NCBI GenBank assembly: GCA_025331435.1
Contig: JAIWNI010000050.1
Coordinates: 148,046-212,045 of the forward strand
Direction of reading: 5' to 3'
From: Choanephora cucurbitarum
Taxonomy: Eukaryota; Mucoromycota; Mucoromycetes; Mucorales; Choanephoraceae
Length of the DNA: 64,000 bases
Part shown: positions 1 to 12,056 of the stretch, one piece after another
Layout: the number at the start of each line of letters is the position of its first letter
How positions within the stretch are numbered: the first letter of the stretch is position 1
Position numbers and translations under genes: made by a program
The notes under the pieces: generated by a model
Seen by the model: the letters and a program-made list of their open reading frames with translations, nothing else
Database searches by the model: none
What the model was told of the DNA's origin: nothing

Positions 1-528
1 AATTTGTTGCGCTTAGCAAGCAGCTTATGAACATGTAGTAGGCTATGTTTGGTGAGGATTTAACTTTTATGATTGGTTGTTAGTTGTCGAAATTTAACTT
101 TCGGGCGAAATGTAACATTATGGTAGAATAACGCAAGAAGAGAAGATGCAGAAGTTGCATAAGACTAGGACAAAAGCTGGTTCATATTTATATTTAGTAA
201 GTTATTGAAACCACAAGAAACCCTTAAGAACTCAGCAATGTACTGAGTTGAATGAAGTCGTATCACTAGTTTCTCTTCTTAAACTTGATCAAGAATTATC
301 AAAAAACAGAAAGACACTCTAGGTAGTCATGCTACAGTTGCTTACTACCGTAAACAAAAAAACAATATGCTTTTGAACTCAAGCCTTCAGTTGAAGATAA
401 CCAAGCACAAATGATGTATGCTACTAGATGCATTCATGTTTAGACACGCATAATTTGTGAACTTACTCTATCAAGTTTCTCAACTACACTTTCATTTTTT
501 TTTCCTTTTTCATTAATAAAAGAAAATC
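1..528. other. Non-coding left edge
   Basis: I see no long reading frame, RNA gene or repeat here. The last 60 bases before the first gene hold a T-rich run followed by an A-rich leader, as expected for its promoter and 5' UTR. Confidence 0.5.
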
Positions 529-1396
529 ATGTCACTTGTAGAGACCAAGAGACGCCTAGCAGAAGCTATAGAACTTTATGACAACTTGAAACAAGAGATC
601 GATCAAAAGGATCTCGACTCATATGCAGATGATGAGTGGCATCAGTTCTTGAGCCGTTTGGGTTATCAAACAGTGAGTCCTATAATCAAAAACTTGCTTC
701 TCGACATAGCTTTTTTTTTTAAACATGATAGAATAGGCTCAACTGATTCAAACAAGTAAGCAGCTTGACGATCCACACCTGTTAAGCTTATTGAAAAGAA
801 AGCAAGCTAAACTTAAGCGACACAGTGAATGGCGAAAACGCCACAAGAAACGAGCGCGTCTTCATAAACTACAAGAGGCAAGACGAAGTGAGCGATGGGT
901 CATGGAGACCACGATGGCCGTTAGCATGGCACCGACTCATCAACAAAAGCCGACTGAAAAGGAAACAAAAGAAGACAACCTAAAGCACAAAATCAAGAAG
1001 GCATCTGGCATTTTGCGTCAGTTGATTCTCTTACGTCAACTGAGACGGAAGAGACTAGAAGCAAAAGGGCACTTCTTTGCTGAGAGTGGTAATCAATTCT
1101 TTGACCAAGTCAAGGCTTGGCATGAACAGGAAGAGGAAAAGAAAAATGAGCCAACATCAGACAGTCTAGTTGTTCATCCTCAAGACAGTTGGCAACATAT
1201 AAAGCTCGACTTAAATGCTTATGCCTATTGGTGTGCTGCAGAGAAAAGCACAGACGATTTACTTGATATACGTAGGCAATGGGATCGCTATATCAATCAT
1301 GATGGCCATCATCAAGACACATATCAAAAAGTACCACCTGTCTTTGTTACTCCTTCGCCACCTGCAAATGCAGTATGGGCTTCGTATTTACTATAG
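529..1396 (+). CDS. PDCD7 / U11-U12 59K-like minor spliceosome protein
   Basis: Two exons, 529-672 and 764-1396, joined across a GTGAGT...CAG intron, give 258 residues. PDCD7 (U11/U12-59K) belongs to the U11/U12 di-snRNP, which recognises U12-type introns in the nucleus. The call rests on the overall plan: a very basic Arg/Lys/Glu helical middle, a segment of repeated Leu-Arg pairs (SGILRQLILLRQLRRKR), and the C-terminal signature of that family, with IRRQWDRY followed by a proline-rich end (PSPPANAVWASYL). It is shorter than the animal protein, which has a long N-terminal extension. The acceptor could also be 3 nt earlier, adding one Gln. The stop codon overlaps the convergent Misato gene. 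If correct, the organism keeps a minor spliceosome, as reported for some Mucoromycota. Confidence 0.72.
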
Positions 1397-3266
1397 AATC
1401 ATATCACTATTGTCATTTTCTGCATTATAAATATCATATAGCGTCATCAGCTTCTCTTTGGTATCAGCAAAGTCTTCTTGACTCAAACTAAATTCGCCTT
1501 GTGTGTATTCCCAAAAATCTTTTAGGTGAGTCTGTTGCAGGTGACGTATGTGTTGATCGATTGTTGCCTTTAGTTGAGTGCCTGAAGCAAGATGGACAAG
1601 AGAAGGTATTTCTTCAGGAATTACCTCTTGCCCTATGGATGGGTCCAGGAGTCCTTCTTGATCAAATTGTTGGAGAATGCGCGGGAAGGAATCAGGAAGT
1701 GGAAGGGTGGATTCAAGGCTATAGCGTGATTGAAGTGGATCATTACCGTCTTTGAAGTTTGTATAAAGAGCCTCTAAATAAGGCTCTTGTTGCTGCATTT
1801 TGCTTGGTAATCCTCTGGCAACCACAACTTCTCCATAAATGACCTTATCCTCTTTTTCCTACATATTTTCAAAATAAAATCCTCAATCCTGTGTACATCT
1901 GCTTCTACCCCCAAAAGCTTACCGTTCTATTTAATAAAGGCATTATAGGTAATAATTGCTTGGGCTGATTCAGTAAGTTTAGTGTATGATGATAGCCTTG
2001 TTTGGAAATAGGTAAAGGTAAACAAACAGACAACGAGGCAAGGTTGGTATTTCTAGCCCAGTTTAGTTTGCCTATCGTGTCTGCTAATGTCATCGGGTTT
2101 TGTTTGAGTCGATAAGGAAGTGAATTGGCCTCAATAGCAGCAGCAATGATAGCGCTTGTATGGTATCTTGAAAGCTCGTTAAATTTGAGAAATGGTGCTA
2201 GACCAGACTGTTGAACAGATTTTAAAGTAGGTGTATAAATGGGCACATAAAGCGAAGATAATTCAGATAATCTAGTAAGACTTAAAGATCGATTCAGCAT
2301 GATCTTCTGCTTGTGACGCTAAAAAAATTAAGGTTGTTTAGTCTAGTTTCCCCCCTTTTCTTCGGTCTTGAGCAAAACAAATCTCTTTCTTTACTTTACC
2401 TCTGTTCTATGTTGAGCAAAAGAATCAGAAAGACCATAGGTAAGAATAGGTGTTTTTGCAAATTCGTCTCGAATGTTGTTAAGCAATCCTTCAGTAAATC
2501 CACCGAATCCATCATCGACATCAGTAAACAATTGAAATCCTTGAAGACTATCACATTCCTCAACAAAGAAACGAAAGTTTTCTTCAAACGTCTCAGTCTC
2601 CTTTTCATTCTCAACATATGCTTGTCTACCAATTGTAAAGTTGTCAAAGGGTGTAATTTCATTGTCCATCTGATGAGTAACAATGGGATTGATAGAACGA
2701 GGATGATAATAGATGCGATTGTAGTCTGACCAATTGTTTACCGAATCATTCAATTGGTCAAGTACGTCAGGATCCATGCAAACATCATTTTCGAGCTCCA
2801 TGCGGTCAAGTTCTTGCTGATACTTGCTTTTGGATAAGCTTCGGTTGATACGGTGAATCCCTTGCTCCCAAAGAACACCAGGTTCTTCTCCTCCTGCAAG
2901 ATCTCCACCAAAGAGCTTGTTGTACTTTTGCATAGAGCCAAACCCTCCTTTGAGATCATAGATGAGGGTGCGAGGTGCGTATGTTGCCTCACCCTAATAA
3001 ATATAAATGTTGAGTTATAGGCTACTTGAGGTCTGTCTGTCCTTACATTGGCTGTTTCACCTTGTCTGTACAAAACTTGATGATCTATTTCATCTTTTTC
3101 AGTTGATCTCGAGAAATACTCCTCCTAATAAACACAAGTATTTAGGTTGTCTATTTGTGACTCCAAAAGGTAAAGAAGCAGATCGGGCTATTACCTGAGC
3201 ATTCCAAAAGTGAGTACCAACGTGATTAGCTATAGAGCCTAGTTGAAGTGTAATGATTTCGCGCAT
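1391..3266 (-). CDS. DML1: Misato / DML1 family protein
   Basis: Five exons on the minus strand (3266-3195, 3124-3047, 2993-2400, 2318-1923, 1858-1391) close in frame to 535 residues, the usual length for this family. The N-terminus MREIITLQLGSIANHVGTHF and the following block PRTLIYDLKGGFGS are diagnostic of Misato/DML1, a distant tubulin/FtsZ relative. Family members affect mitochondrial distribution and morphology, mtDNA inheritance in yeast and, in animals, tubulin chaperoning by CCT. The middle exon carries the tubulin-like part with the DVDDGFGGF motif. The gene ends tail-to-tail with the PDCD7-like gene, and both stop codons lie in one palindromic CTATAG (1391-1396). I see no lesions. 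Confidence 0.93.
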
Positions 3267-3472
3267 AACGAAAAAAAAAAATAAGGTAATGAGAAGAGGT
3301 TATTCAAAATCTATCTCAGTCAACTATAGTTTCTGTCTGAGTCTGTCGAAATGAAGGACCGTAACAACCACAACTGCTTATGAGGAACAAAACATGCCGC
3401 ATTTTGAGCCATTTATTATGGTGTTTTTATTAGTAAAGTTATATAGTTTTCAGCTTGAGAAATGTTGCAATC

Positions 3473-4394
3473 TCAAGCTCGATAACGGCTTGATCTCTTG
3501 TTTTTTTGTTTTGCTTCAAGTGTTTCATCACGATTGAATTGCGAGTTATAGCTTCGTTTTCGGTCATCGAGTACATCGGGTTCTTGTTGATCATCAAGAA
3601 ATAAGCTCTTCAATCGAGCTTGCTCAGCTCTTTCTCTTTCTAGTCGCTTAGCTCGAAGTTCGTCTATAGTCAAAGTCTTTTCCTTCTCTTTTGATTTTCC
3701 TTCTGATCTCTTTTTACGATCTTCCTTGTGCTTTTTCTTTTGCGATTTCGAAATGTACTCTAAAGGATCTTCAATCAGCCGAATGCTCTCTCGCTTTCGT
3801 TTGTACTTTTGATCGTCTTTCTTGTCTTGTTTGCTCTTGAACTTGTACTGATCTCTGTATTTTTCGTCTGATTGTTTTGATCGTGTATACCAAGGTTGAT
3901 CCTCTGATAAGCAATAAGTTTTACATGCTCTGTAACAAAAAGAAAGTAAGCCTACCTTTGCTTGCCCCCTTATCGAGATACATGGTCAGCTGTCTGTCCT
4001 GTTTATCTTGTTGAGCTTTCTTTTCTGCTTCATGTTCGTCATTTGTTGAATTCTCTTGAAGGTCTTGAAACAGATTGACATGCTGGATCACTGTTTGTTG
4101 TTGTTCAGCCGGTAAGTGGGCGTTTGCTCTTTTTCGCAGTAGATCAAGTCTTGCTTCACTTTCCTATTAGCAACTCTTTAGAAATGGTTTATGTCTTCTA
4201 CATTATACTTACTGCTAAAATGACTTTTTCTTGTTTCTTTTTTGCTTCTTCTTCTGCCTTCGCTTCGTCTTGGCGTACTCTTTCTACATTGTCCTTATTA
4301 TAGACATGCCAGCTTCAAGTTTTCGTTAATTGTGAATTGACAAAGCATATGAATGGCTGTATCTTACTTACCTCTTATGATGAAGGATATTCAT
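3473..4394 (-). CDS. LENG1-like CIR_N domain protein
   Basis: Four exons (4394-4372, 4312-4213, 4163-3956, 3903-3473) give 253 residues in frame. The N-terminus has the CIR_N domain: [20 protein letters not shown] followed by an acidic/basic helix. The middle has a PWY motif and Lys-rich stretches. The C-terminus has a [19 protein letters not shown] helix and a YNSQFN tail. This order matches animal LENG1 (leukocyte receptor cluster member 1), a nuclear protein associated with spliceosomal complexes in proteomic studies; its molecular role is unclear. The first exon is only 23 nt, so the start depends on the splice model, but the joined codon recreates the conserved Ser-Trp-His. It is transcribed away from the NDT80-like gene across a 299-bp shared promoter. 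Confidence 0.88.
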
Positions 4395-4693
4395 GCTGTT
4401 AAGCTTTATTAAAAAAATAAAATGAAAGGACTTCAAAAATTATAAGCTGCATAGAATTACACTCTCTTTTGTGTGTAAATATAGGCGCTCAAACAAGAAT
4501 GGGGTTACACACATGCTTCTACGCTTCCAAACAATCTGTTTCAAGCTGCTAAAGATTAGGTAATATTTATTTTGGCGTTTCTCTCCTTGAAATGTCGTTT
4601 CCTTAACAGGTTTTTTTTTGCATTTTATTTTACTATTTATACAAGCATTTCTTTCTTTCTGTCTTTCTCTCTTTTTTTTTGTACTTGATTTCA
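4395..4693. promoter_or_regulatory. Divergent promoter between LENG1-like and NDT80-like genes
   Basis: This 299-bp gap separates two start codons on opposite strands and must hold both 5' leaders. It contains a long pyrimidine-rich run ending just before the NDT80-like start. I see no TATAAA at the usual distance from either start. The extent is inferred from the gene models. Confidence 0.45.
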
Positions 4694-6698
4694 ATGTCTG
4701 AAAACATAATGGCGACACCTCTATACCATCAGCGGTCTCATTCCATGCCTGTAGGACATGGCTTTATAGAGTAAAAGATAGGCAATTGCATAGTATCTTA
4801 GCATGCTAAGTTAAATCTTCTTTTTCATTGCAGTAATAACAATTCAACTATAAACCATGGCAACATGTTTCATACAATGGATAATGTTCGCACATTTGAT
4901 TTTAAAAGGTAATAGCTTAATCAACCCCACCCCTTGCTCTCTCCCCCCTTCTTTTCCCCTTTCTGTCTTTGATGCAGTGTTTAACCTTGAAATTTTAGAT
5001 CCGCAGATTCTTCTGCACAAATAACAACAAATGAAGGATTTCCGCCTCCCATATCTAAATCAGTCAGCACGCATTTCCATGCACCTGCAAACAACAGTCA
5101 TGAAAGCCACACTGTACCAGAGACTAATTTCTTTTGTCAGTCAAAACCAATTTACCATTTATACGATTATAACAACAAAAACAGGTAGAAAAAATATTTT
5201 TTTTTAGGAGAGTGTATAACGTTTGTTGTCAACTGACTCACGTTTAATTTTAAGTTACCCCGCCATTTTAAATTGTAAGATGGATAGAGGCTTCTTTGTC
5301 TCTCAATCGCATTGGACTTGTTATCGTCGTAACTATTTCCAAGTCACTGCTTCTGTCGTTATTCCCGACCACACTGATCAAAGTAGTTATGCTCTCCAAG
5401 TTAGCCCAGACAAGCCGATGCAACCTATTCAGGAGTTTGCTGTTCAACTCAAGGCTTACACAACCACCACAACCACCACAAACAGCAACACAGTCCATTC
5501 TCTGCCTTCACCTTCAGACACACAGACTCCATTTGAAAGCCATCATGCTGTAAAACCCATCACTTTGACTCAAATGACAGCAAAACGTGATAAAGGGCCT
5601 CAAAACGAACCCCCTATTCTGACCATCATCCCTTCAGATAGTGCATTTAACTGTGAGCAACTTTGTGTTACATTTGAACGATTGCAATTTCGTGTGGCCA
5701 CTGCAAATAACGGAAAGCGTAGAGCATCTCAGCAATACTTTCGCCTTGCCTTTCAACTATTAGCTCAATTGGAAGATGGCAGTCGACATGTCATATCAGA
5801 ATGTTGTTCATCTCCATTGGTTGTCAGAGGACGTAGTCCAGGTCATTACAGCTCTGAACCTCAACGAGACTTGAAAAGGAAGAAAAAAATGAGTCCACCA
5901 GTCTTATCGGCACCTAGACAACCCTCTCCTTCTTCTGTTGTGATCAATAAAGCCAAAGACATGCTACCCTCACCTACACATTCCGCTGGCCATCCTCATA
6001 TGCCTGTTCGAACTTTATCAGATGGTGTGCCTAGTTCAGGTACAGAAGGATCTTCTCCCTCGCCTCATTATTCGCATACGGCAACACTACCTCCTCCCCC
6101 TCCTCCTCCTCCTCAATATATCTATACACCACCTTCTATAGTCATGGATACAAGACAACCTAATACAGCAGATGCGTCTCTTTCATCGCCTCCACCACCA
6201 CCTCCACCACAGCACCAACAACCCTTAATACCAGCTTCTATTGTGAATTCTGCCTTCAGTCATCTTCATGCACGATCTCAAAGTGCAAATGACTCTGACT
6301 TCTTTGCTAGACAGCGCCAAAACATGAAGTATCCTTCTGTCCATCAAGAGAGCGGACTGTTTGAATATAACGTAGGCATACAGAACGCACTTAGAAATTG
6401 GCAACAACAAGTGGTTCGACAGCGAACAGATTCTGCTACTACATTTGATTCATCCTATATGTCTTCTTCTACTACCAGCCATCAAGAACAAGGTAGATCG
6501 GGTACCCGGCCTGGAACGCCACTTCCCTACCAAAATCATACCATGTTTCAACATTCGCCAAATCCAATGGCTCATCATTGGTCACCCCGTCAGTCTCATT
6601 TTATGGAAGATAGCAAAATGAATCATCATCCTCAGCAAAATGGCTATGTCAATTCACAAGAAGACTCAACTAAACTGTACCATTCGCCTACTCGATAA
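4694..6698 (+). CDS. NDT80/PhoG-type DNA-binding transcription factor
   Basis: Exons 4694-4770, 4834-4908, 4999-5184 and 5255-6698 give 593 residues. The last acceptor (AG at 5253-5254) is chosen because it restores the reading frame and gives CKMDRGFF; the nearer acceptor at 5206 leads to an early stop. The DNA-binding fold spans about residues 115-310: CKMDRGFF, WTCYRRNYFQVTASV, a variable Thr-rich insert, LQFRVATANNGKRRASQQYF, and the closing VVRGRSPGHY. These are hallmarks of the NDT80/PhoG p53-like family, which regulates meiosis, nutrient response or programmed cell death in other fungi. The C-terminal half is low-complexity, with two poly-proline tracts, many Ser/Pro sites and His-rich patches, typical of a regulatory tail. 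The target genes here are unknown. Confidence 0.9.
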
Positions 6699-6835
6699 AG
6701 TATCCTTATATATTAACTATTCCGTATTTTATACTCTGTACTCCCCTCCCTCCTTTATTTTTTATATGAAATAATAATAAAAAAAATTCTAACCCCCATT
6801 GCTTCTCTCCTTCCCCTCCTTAAAAGGTTAATTTT

Positions 6836-8384
6836 TTATTGAATTTGCTTGAGCTCTTCTCGAACCCAGTCCTTACTTTGCATTTGAATTAACCTTGAAA
6901 GAGCTCTCTGGAAAGCAAAGGCTTCTTCTTGGCCTGTAAATAGAGGTGATGATACATCGGACACATCTAAACTGTCTCTGATATCCAACAACTCTTCTTC
7001 CATCTGCTCTCTGCCTTCTTCCGCATTGAAGATCTCCATAATGTTACTTTCGCCACTGGCTACTAGTGTTACATGAGATTCATACATGGCATCAATAAAT
7101 GTGATAAATCGACGTGCTTCAGCTCGATGCTTCATATTCATACGGGGAATATCTGTTAAGATAACTGTATGGAAATGCTTGACAATCTCTAAATAATCAG
7201 CTGCACTGAGTGGTTGAGCACAGACATCAGCAAACCGTAATTTGGCTACACCGTCCACTTGATTAGGTATCGTCAGTGTACGAGAGAGAAAATGAAGATC
7301 CATGGGCGCCATCGGCTTATCATGTGTCAGGATACGTGTGATCTCGGCCATCTTTTGGTCTGTTTGTCTGTCGAGAGGATAAAAGTAGACATGTGATTGA
7401 GCTCGCTCGATCTTTCGATAGTCTGTGCCTGAATCTAGACAAAGAACCTGACAACGGTCCATCAAGAGGTCAATGCACGGTAGAAAGGAGACACGCTGGA
7501 TACCATTTTTGTAAAGTTCGGTAGGGTGTCTGTTAGAGGTAGTGACGAGCACAACACCACGCTTAAAGAGTTCTTCGAATAAGTTACGCAAAATCATGGC
7601 ATCAGCAATGTCCGTCACTTGAAATTCATCAAAACACAACACATAGGCTTCTTTGACAAGGTCGTCTGCAATAGGCGAAAGTGGTTCGGCTAAAGATGGA
7701 AACTTTGTTTTGATCTGATGCATTCGCTGATGAACATCCAGCATGAATGCATGGAAGTGAACACGCCGCTTACGAGTGATAGGCAATGAATCGAAAAAGA
7801 GATCCATGACCATTGTTTTGCCAGTACCCACATTACCATAGACATAAAGTGATTTAGGAACTTTCTTTAGTGCATCCTTTGTGCTAGATTGTTTCGAGCC
7901 GAACCATTTGTTCCACTAATCCTATCATTTTAGTTGGTTGATGGAAAAAGAGCTATCTTGTCTTTACTTACAGCGCTTGTTTGCTTGGGTGTATATTGTT
8001 GAGGCACGTAATGCTGGATTGTATGCCATAGGTCGTCCAATTTCTCAATGACTTCTCTTTGTCCTAAATCAGGTCGAACAGTTGCTCCGGGTCCTGTAGT
8101 GATCTCATCGTAACGTCTTAATGGTGATACTGTTCAAAAAATCGAGAAGAAAATAAGTTGAGACCGAGCTGCTAAAGAAAGAAGACAAAACTAATTGACT
8201 TACCATTGGTTAATTTGGGTAGTTCCTCTTTGACTGATGGGTATGAGTTTGTAACAGGTGTTGCTGCTAATGTCGATTGCCATCGATGGCATGAGTAAGT
8301 AAGGGACAGTCTGGCTGTAGTAGGGCGGGTACAGATTACTCTGCATTGTCTATATAAAATTCTTTTTGATGCTGCTCGGAACAT
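6836..8384 (-). CDS. AFG1: AFG1/LACE1-family mitochondrial AAA-like ATPase
   Basis: Three exons (8384-8204, 8129-7972, 7915-6836) join in frame to 472 residues. The first about 45 residues are rich in Arg, Ser and Ala with almost no acids, a mitochondrial presequence. The Walker A motif GNVGTGKT lies near residue 140, Walker B VLCFDEFQ near 205, and a sensor-type TSNRHP block follows. AFG1/LACE1 is a mitochondrial inner-membrane-associated ATPase that helps remove unassembled or damaged respiratory-chain subunits. Fungal homologues are about 500 residues, so this copy is complete. The exon-2 text ERYDEI-like RRYDEITTGPG and VEKLDDLW-like segment match the family's N-terminal region. Confidence 0.93.
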
Positions 8385-9155
8385 TGTCTATCAGTCGAGA
8401 AAAGTTACTTCTAAAGAAAAAGAAAACTGGAAAAAGGTACAGTAAGTGGAGTAAATAGAAAAATGGACACGGAAGAAAGTCTATCCCGGTAATTACTACT
8501 GGTCATCATGATAAACGTTTTTCCAGAGAGAAAAAAAGCGGGGTAAAGGTGTAAACTACTGGCTACCCTTTAGGTCCATGTATTACATAAGGAACAAATA
8601 CAATCTAAGTCTCATAATCCAATGACCGTAAATTGGTCCTGTCTTTGATGAAACATGGCCAAAAGAGAGATAGATCAATAAAGAAAATAGATTAAAGTCT
8701 ATTAAAAAGACGAATTGAATGAAACAAATGATCAGCATATGTTACTTTTGATCAGATTATCATTTGCAGTGCTTGTCATGGGGAATTTCTATTCTTGAGC
8801 CAAGAGAATTGGTATGCTGCTCAATAACATACCATATAAGAGTTTAAGCGAAATGACGTAGGAACTTATTAAACTAAACACCTTTCTTTTACTAAGGAAA
8901 GAAGTTTAAGCTTTTCAAAAAGCATATAGATGAATATTAGGGCTATTGGTTTTGAATATATACGCAACAGTGAAGGAGTTGTATTTCTTTATGGATTCAA
9001 GAGAAGTTTCAGAGGTAAAATCTTTTACTGTATGAGTCCCATTGTTTAATTACCTTGGCTGTTTTGATTTAGACTACAGTTAAATTAAATATCATGTGTA
9101 CCCTCTCAATGACCATCATCAAACGTAATGTAAATGGGTGAACAAAGCTTTGTAT
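8385..9155. other. Intergenic, AT-rich, no gene recognised
   Basis: The stretch next to 8385 must contain the AFG1 promoter. I see only short frames and AT-rich sequence elsewhere, with no repeat or RNA gene that I can support. Confidence 0.5.
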
Positions 9156-9309
9156 TTATGCCGGTGTGACTCCATCAGCTTGATCAGGAAGCATATTGGC
9201 TTCTCCTGTTCCGTGAAAGCAAACCACTTGGGTGTTTTGATCACTCTTACACACCCAAAAACGCCTATCTCATTTACTAGCCATAATATGAATTTTACCT
9301 GACTAACAT
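9156..9309 (-). CDS. Possible 39-residue spliced micro-gene, unknown
   Basis: An 11-nt exon (9309-9299, Met-Leu-Val-Arg) can be spliced across a GTAAAA...TAG intron of 34 nt to 9264-9156, giving 39 residues and a TAA stop. The peptide has two Cys and ends with DQADGVTPA. Without splicing the frame stops at once after the fourth codon. The splice phases fit and the downstream exon has coding-like composition, but the intron is shorter than any other in the window, so the start exon may be wrong and the true one further upstream. I do not recognise a family. Confidence 0.3.
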
Positions 9310-9382
9310 CAGTTTTAAAATAAAGAAAGAGACAGATGGGTAATATTTATTCCTTTTTTATTACTTTCTTCTTTTCACACGG

Positions 9383-9765
9383 CTAACGTAAATCGTTGTA
9401 GCGTCCGAGGTCTTCCCGGCCGGCTGTCATTGTAGGATAAGCTATTCTTTTCTTTTGCTGTAGTAGAAACTAGAGGAAGAAGTTCAGCCATCAACTCAAA
9501 TGCATCGTATTCTTTGACACGCCTTCAATCTTACCTCTATCTGTCCTACATCGACAAATGTAGGGATTTTGGGTGTGCCAGAAGGTGTGGCAATTTTGGC
9601 AGTCTGATGGTTTCCCTCAGTAAAGGTTGCACCTAAATCTCTGAGTGCAGCTAATCTCTCGTTGCCTACTGGCATAGATCGAATATGCTTTGTTTTTAAT
9701 CGCTCTTCATACATTGTGTTTTGCTCAATATCAGGATGAAAGTGGTTTGTAGATGATTCAGTCAT
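9383..9765 (-). CDS. Small hypothetical protein, 105 residues
   Basis: Exons 9765-9535 and 9469-9383 join in frame across GTAAGA...CTAG. The start is the ATG at 9765, since the frame upstream is a pyrimidine-type leader. The protein is hydrophilic, with no membrane segment or signal peptide, and ends in a conserved-looking block GREDLGRYNDLR preceded by a basic QQKKRIAYP. I do not recognise the family. The intron and the charged, non-repetitive sequence argue for a real gene. Confidence 0.55.
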
Positions 9766-12056
9766 TTGTTTGGAATAAAAGAAGAAGAGATAAAAATAAA
9801 AAAAATCAAGAAAAATCATGCAAAATCATGTTTATTTTTCTCATCCGTGTCTGACCTATAAAAAAAATTGCCTCTGTTTATGCTTAAATCAAAGGGTTTG
9901 TTTGATCATTCAGGTTGCTTTTGTAGGGTCCAGTATTCTTTATTCAAAGAGAAGTTGCCAAGTAGATACCGAGTTTGTCCTTCTTTGCTCAATACTAGGT
10001 TGTGCAGATTCAAATGAATAGAGTTGGCGTGATTGTTTTGGCGAGCAAAATGATTTGCTCAAGTTATGTAAAGCTTAATGTCCTCTCTTTTTTTTTTTAA
10101 AAAAAAAAAGCCTATTGCTGACAAGCCTCGGGGGCTGAAATGCTTCATCTTACTTTTTCGAGGCAAATTGAAGCCCTCTCTTTCTTGTATATCAACTGTC
10201 CTTTATATTGAAACAAGGGCATTTTTTTTATAAATAAAGAGGGCTATATCTTTTTTTGGAACATAATCCTATAGCAACACTTCCTAGGTGAACATCTTAC
10301 AAAGTAATTATCTGCTTTTTGATTAAAATAAAACATGCTTTTAAGGAAGTTTTTTTCTGGTAATAATGAATCTGAACAAATTACTGGGTTTTGTTCATCA
10401 CAAGACCCACAAAACAGAAAGCTTTTAGCCAACAAAAGAAATATATCTGCATAAAGAGAATCGTCTCCAGAAACAGATCACGACAGTTTATCGAGTCTTA
10501 TTCCCGAGAAGAAGATCCAGTTGCTGTGTAAACTTCGCTTGAGAATTTCTTTTTTTTTCGATAAAAAGAGGATATATTAAGTTGAGAATCTCACCATCTC
10601 TTTCGCGGTATTGACATTATGATGAAATAGATCATTAATACATTTCCTCCCTCATAAAGCTTATCACTGTATGACCTGCAGAAGAATATGATGCTTTTCT
10701 TTCATCTGTCAATGATGACACACTCTCGAACGACTGTCTCTTATTTTAGGACATTTCATTTGATTCACTTTACCCTCACTTTCCATGAAAAAAAAAGAAG
10801 GTCAAATAAAAGCATTCCATCTGGTGCTGATAGAAAAAGGAAAAAAAAAACCTTGTCCTGCATGAATAAACCCACCTGTTTACCGAGAGACCAAGATTAT
10901 TCCGGACTTCTCTACCTTGGATGGCACTTTTTCTTTTTCTAGTCGGCATTCATGTGTTGAATTGGGATTTCCATTTTATCAATATAGATAAAGAGATCAA
11001 TGCATAAAGTAGTCATATTTGATGATATATAGAAGCCTTACTATTTCAGTTCTGCCTTTAGTATTAAGACAATTAAACAAAGCCCTTCCGTTAATAAAAT
11101 TAGACAGCATGCCAAGTGAAGCTTTTTGCTCCAACACGTTTGAAAACGTCATTGTAAACCTATTGCTCAGCAAACTTCAGTTACTCAGATAACCGCATGC
11201 GAGGTTAGAGTCAAATTAATAAGAGCTGCTTTTTTTTTAGGAACGACGAACAATGCCGACGCTGATCAAACGAAGACTGAAAAGTGATGCATATCCGCCC
11301 CTCTTTTTAGTCTTGTCTCTTTTCTTGATCTACTCATAACTTCCTTCCCTTCGAAAAAAAAAAGAATGACTGAATCAATTACCTTCGTGAGAAAGAAGAG
11401 AAAGAAGGAATTGTTGTTATTGTTTTCTGTGATTTGTAGGAAAATAAAGCATGAGTCAAAGAGCATGCACCGTGTTTTTAGTTTATGTCTTATCAATTCC
11501 AATACCTCTCTTTTTAATAAAACTTGAATTTTTCTTTATCATATCTAATGTTTTTTCAGAAATAGTGTATCCGGCAGTTCAACTCTACTTCGGATATTAA
11601 ACTGATAAGATCTATTGAAGAAAAGGGAGGAAAGGAGAGAGGGATAAGGGGGTTAAAAGAAGGTAGAAAATGATGTTCCTGAAACTTTGTGTTAGCTTAA
11701 AATGGATCATAATTGACAAAAGCATCCTTTGAAAAAGAAGAAATTGTCGATCTGTCTTACATAAAATAAATATCTTATGTCTAAAGCCAATTTCAACCCA
11801 AAGCAGATGAGTAGTTTTATTATGAACTTCTTTCTCAGTTTGAGTATCGTTTTGATCACTAGGATATGCAATCAACCGATTTGACAGAATATCTATGTCA
11901 TTTGACAGACAAGAAAAAAAAAAGGAGAATAGAAAAAAAGAGGCAAAAAAGAAAAGAAATGAGGTTTAAAGGAGAAGAGCATGGAAGAGAATGCTATACA
12001 AATCAAACAAAAAGACTTTTTTTTTTGTTTCTCTCTCTTTCTTTTTTTATTTTCAA
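9766..12056. other. Long intergenic region with low-complexity tracts
   Basis: About 2.3 kb with no frame that looks coding. It contains several homopolymer runs, including a T-run against an A-run near 10090-10110 that could form a hairpin, and purine-rich A/G tracts near 11920-11990. The final part should hold the promoter of the DUF202 gene. Confidence 0.45.

Noticed and set aside
4594..4612. TTCCTTAAC, a perfect U12-type branch-site-like sequence upstream of the NDT80-like start
   Set aside because: No U12 donor (ATATCCTT or GTATCCTT) in suitable position and it lies outside any intron model.
5206..5254. Near acceptor TTTTAG at 5206 for the last NDT80 exon
   Set aside because: Using it leads to an in-frame stop; the acceptor at 5254 restores the conserved domain start.
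10085..10112. T-run followed by A-run as a bacterial-type terminator hairpin
   Set aside because: It is a pure A/T palindrome in a eukaryotic intergenic region; no functional meaning can be supported.
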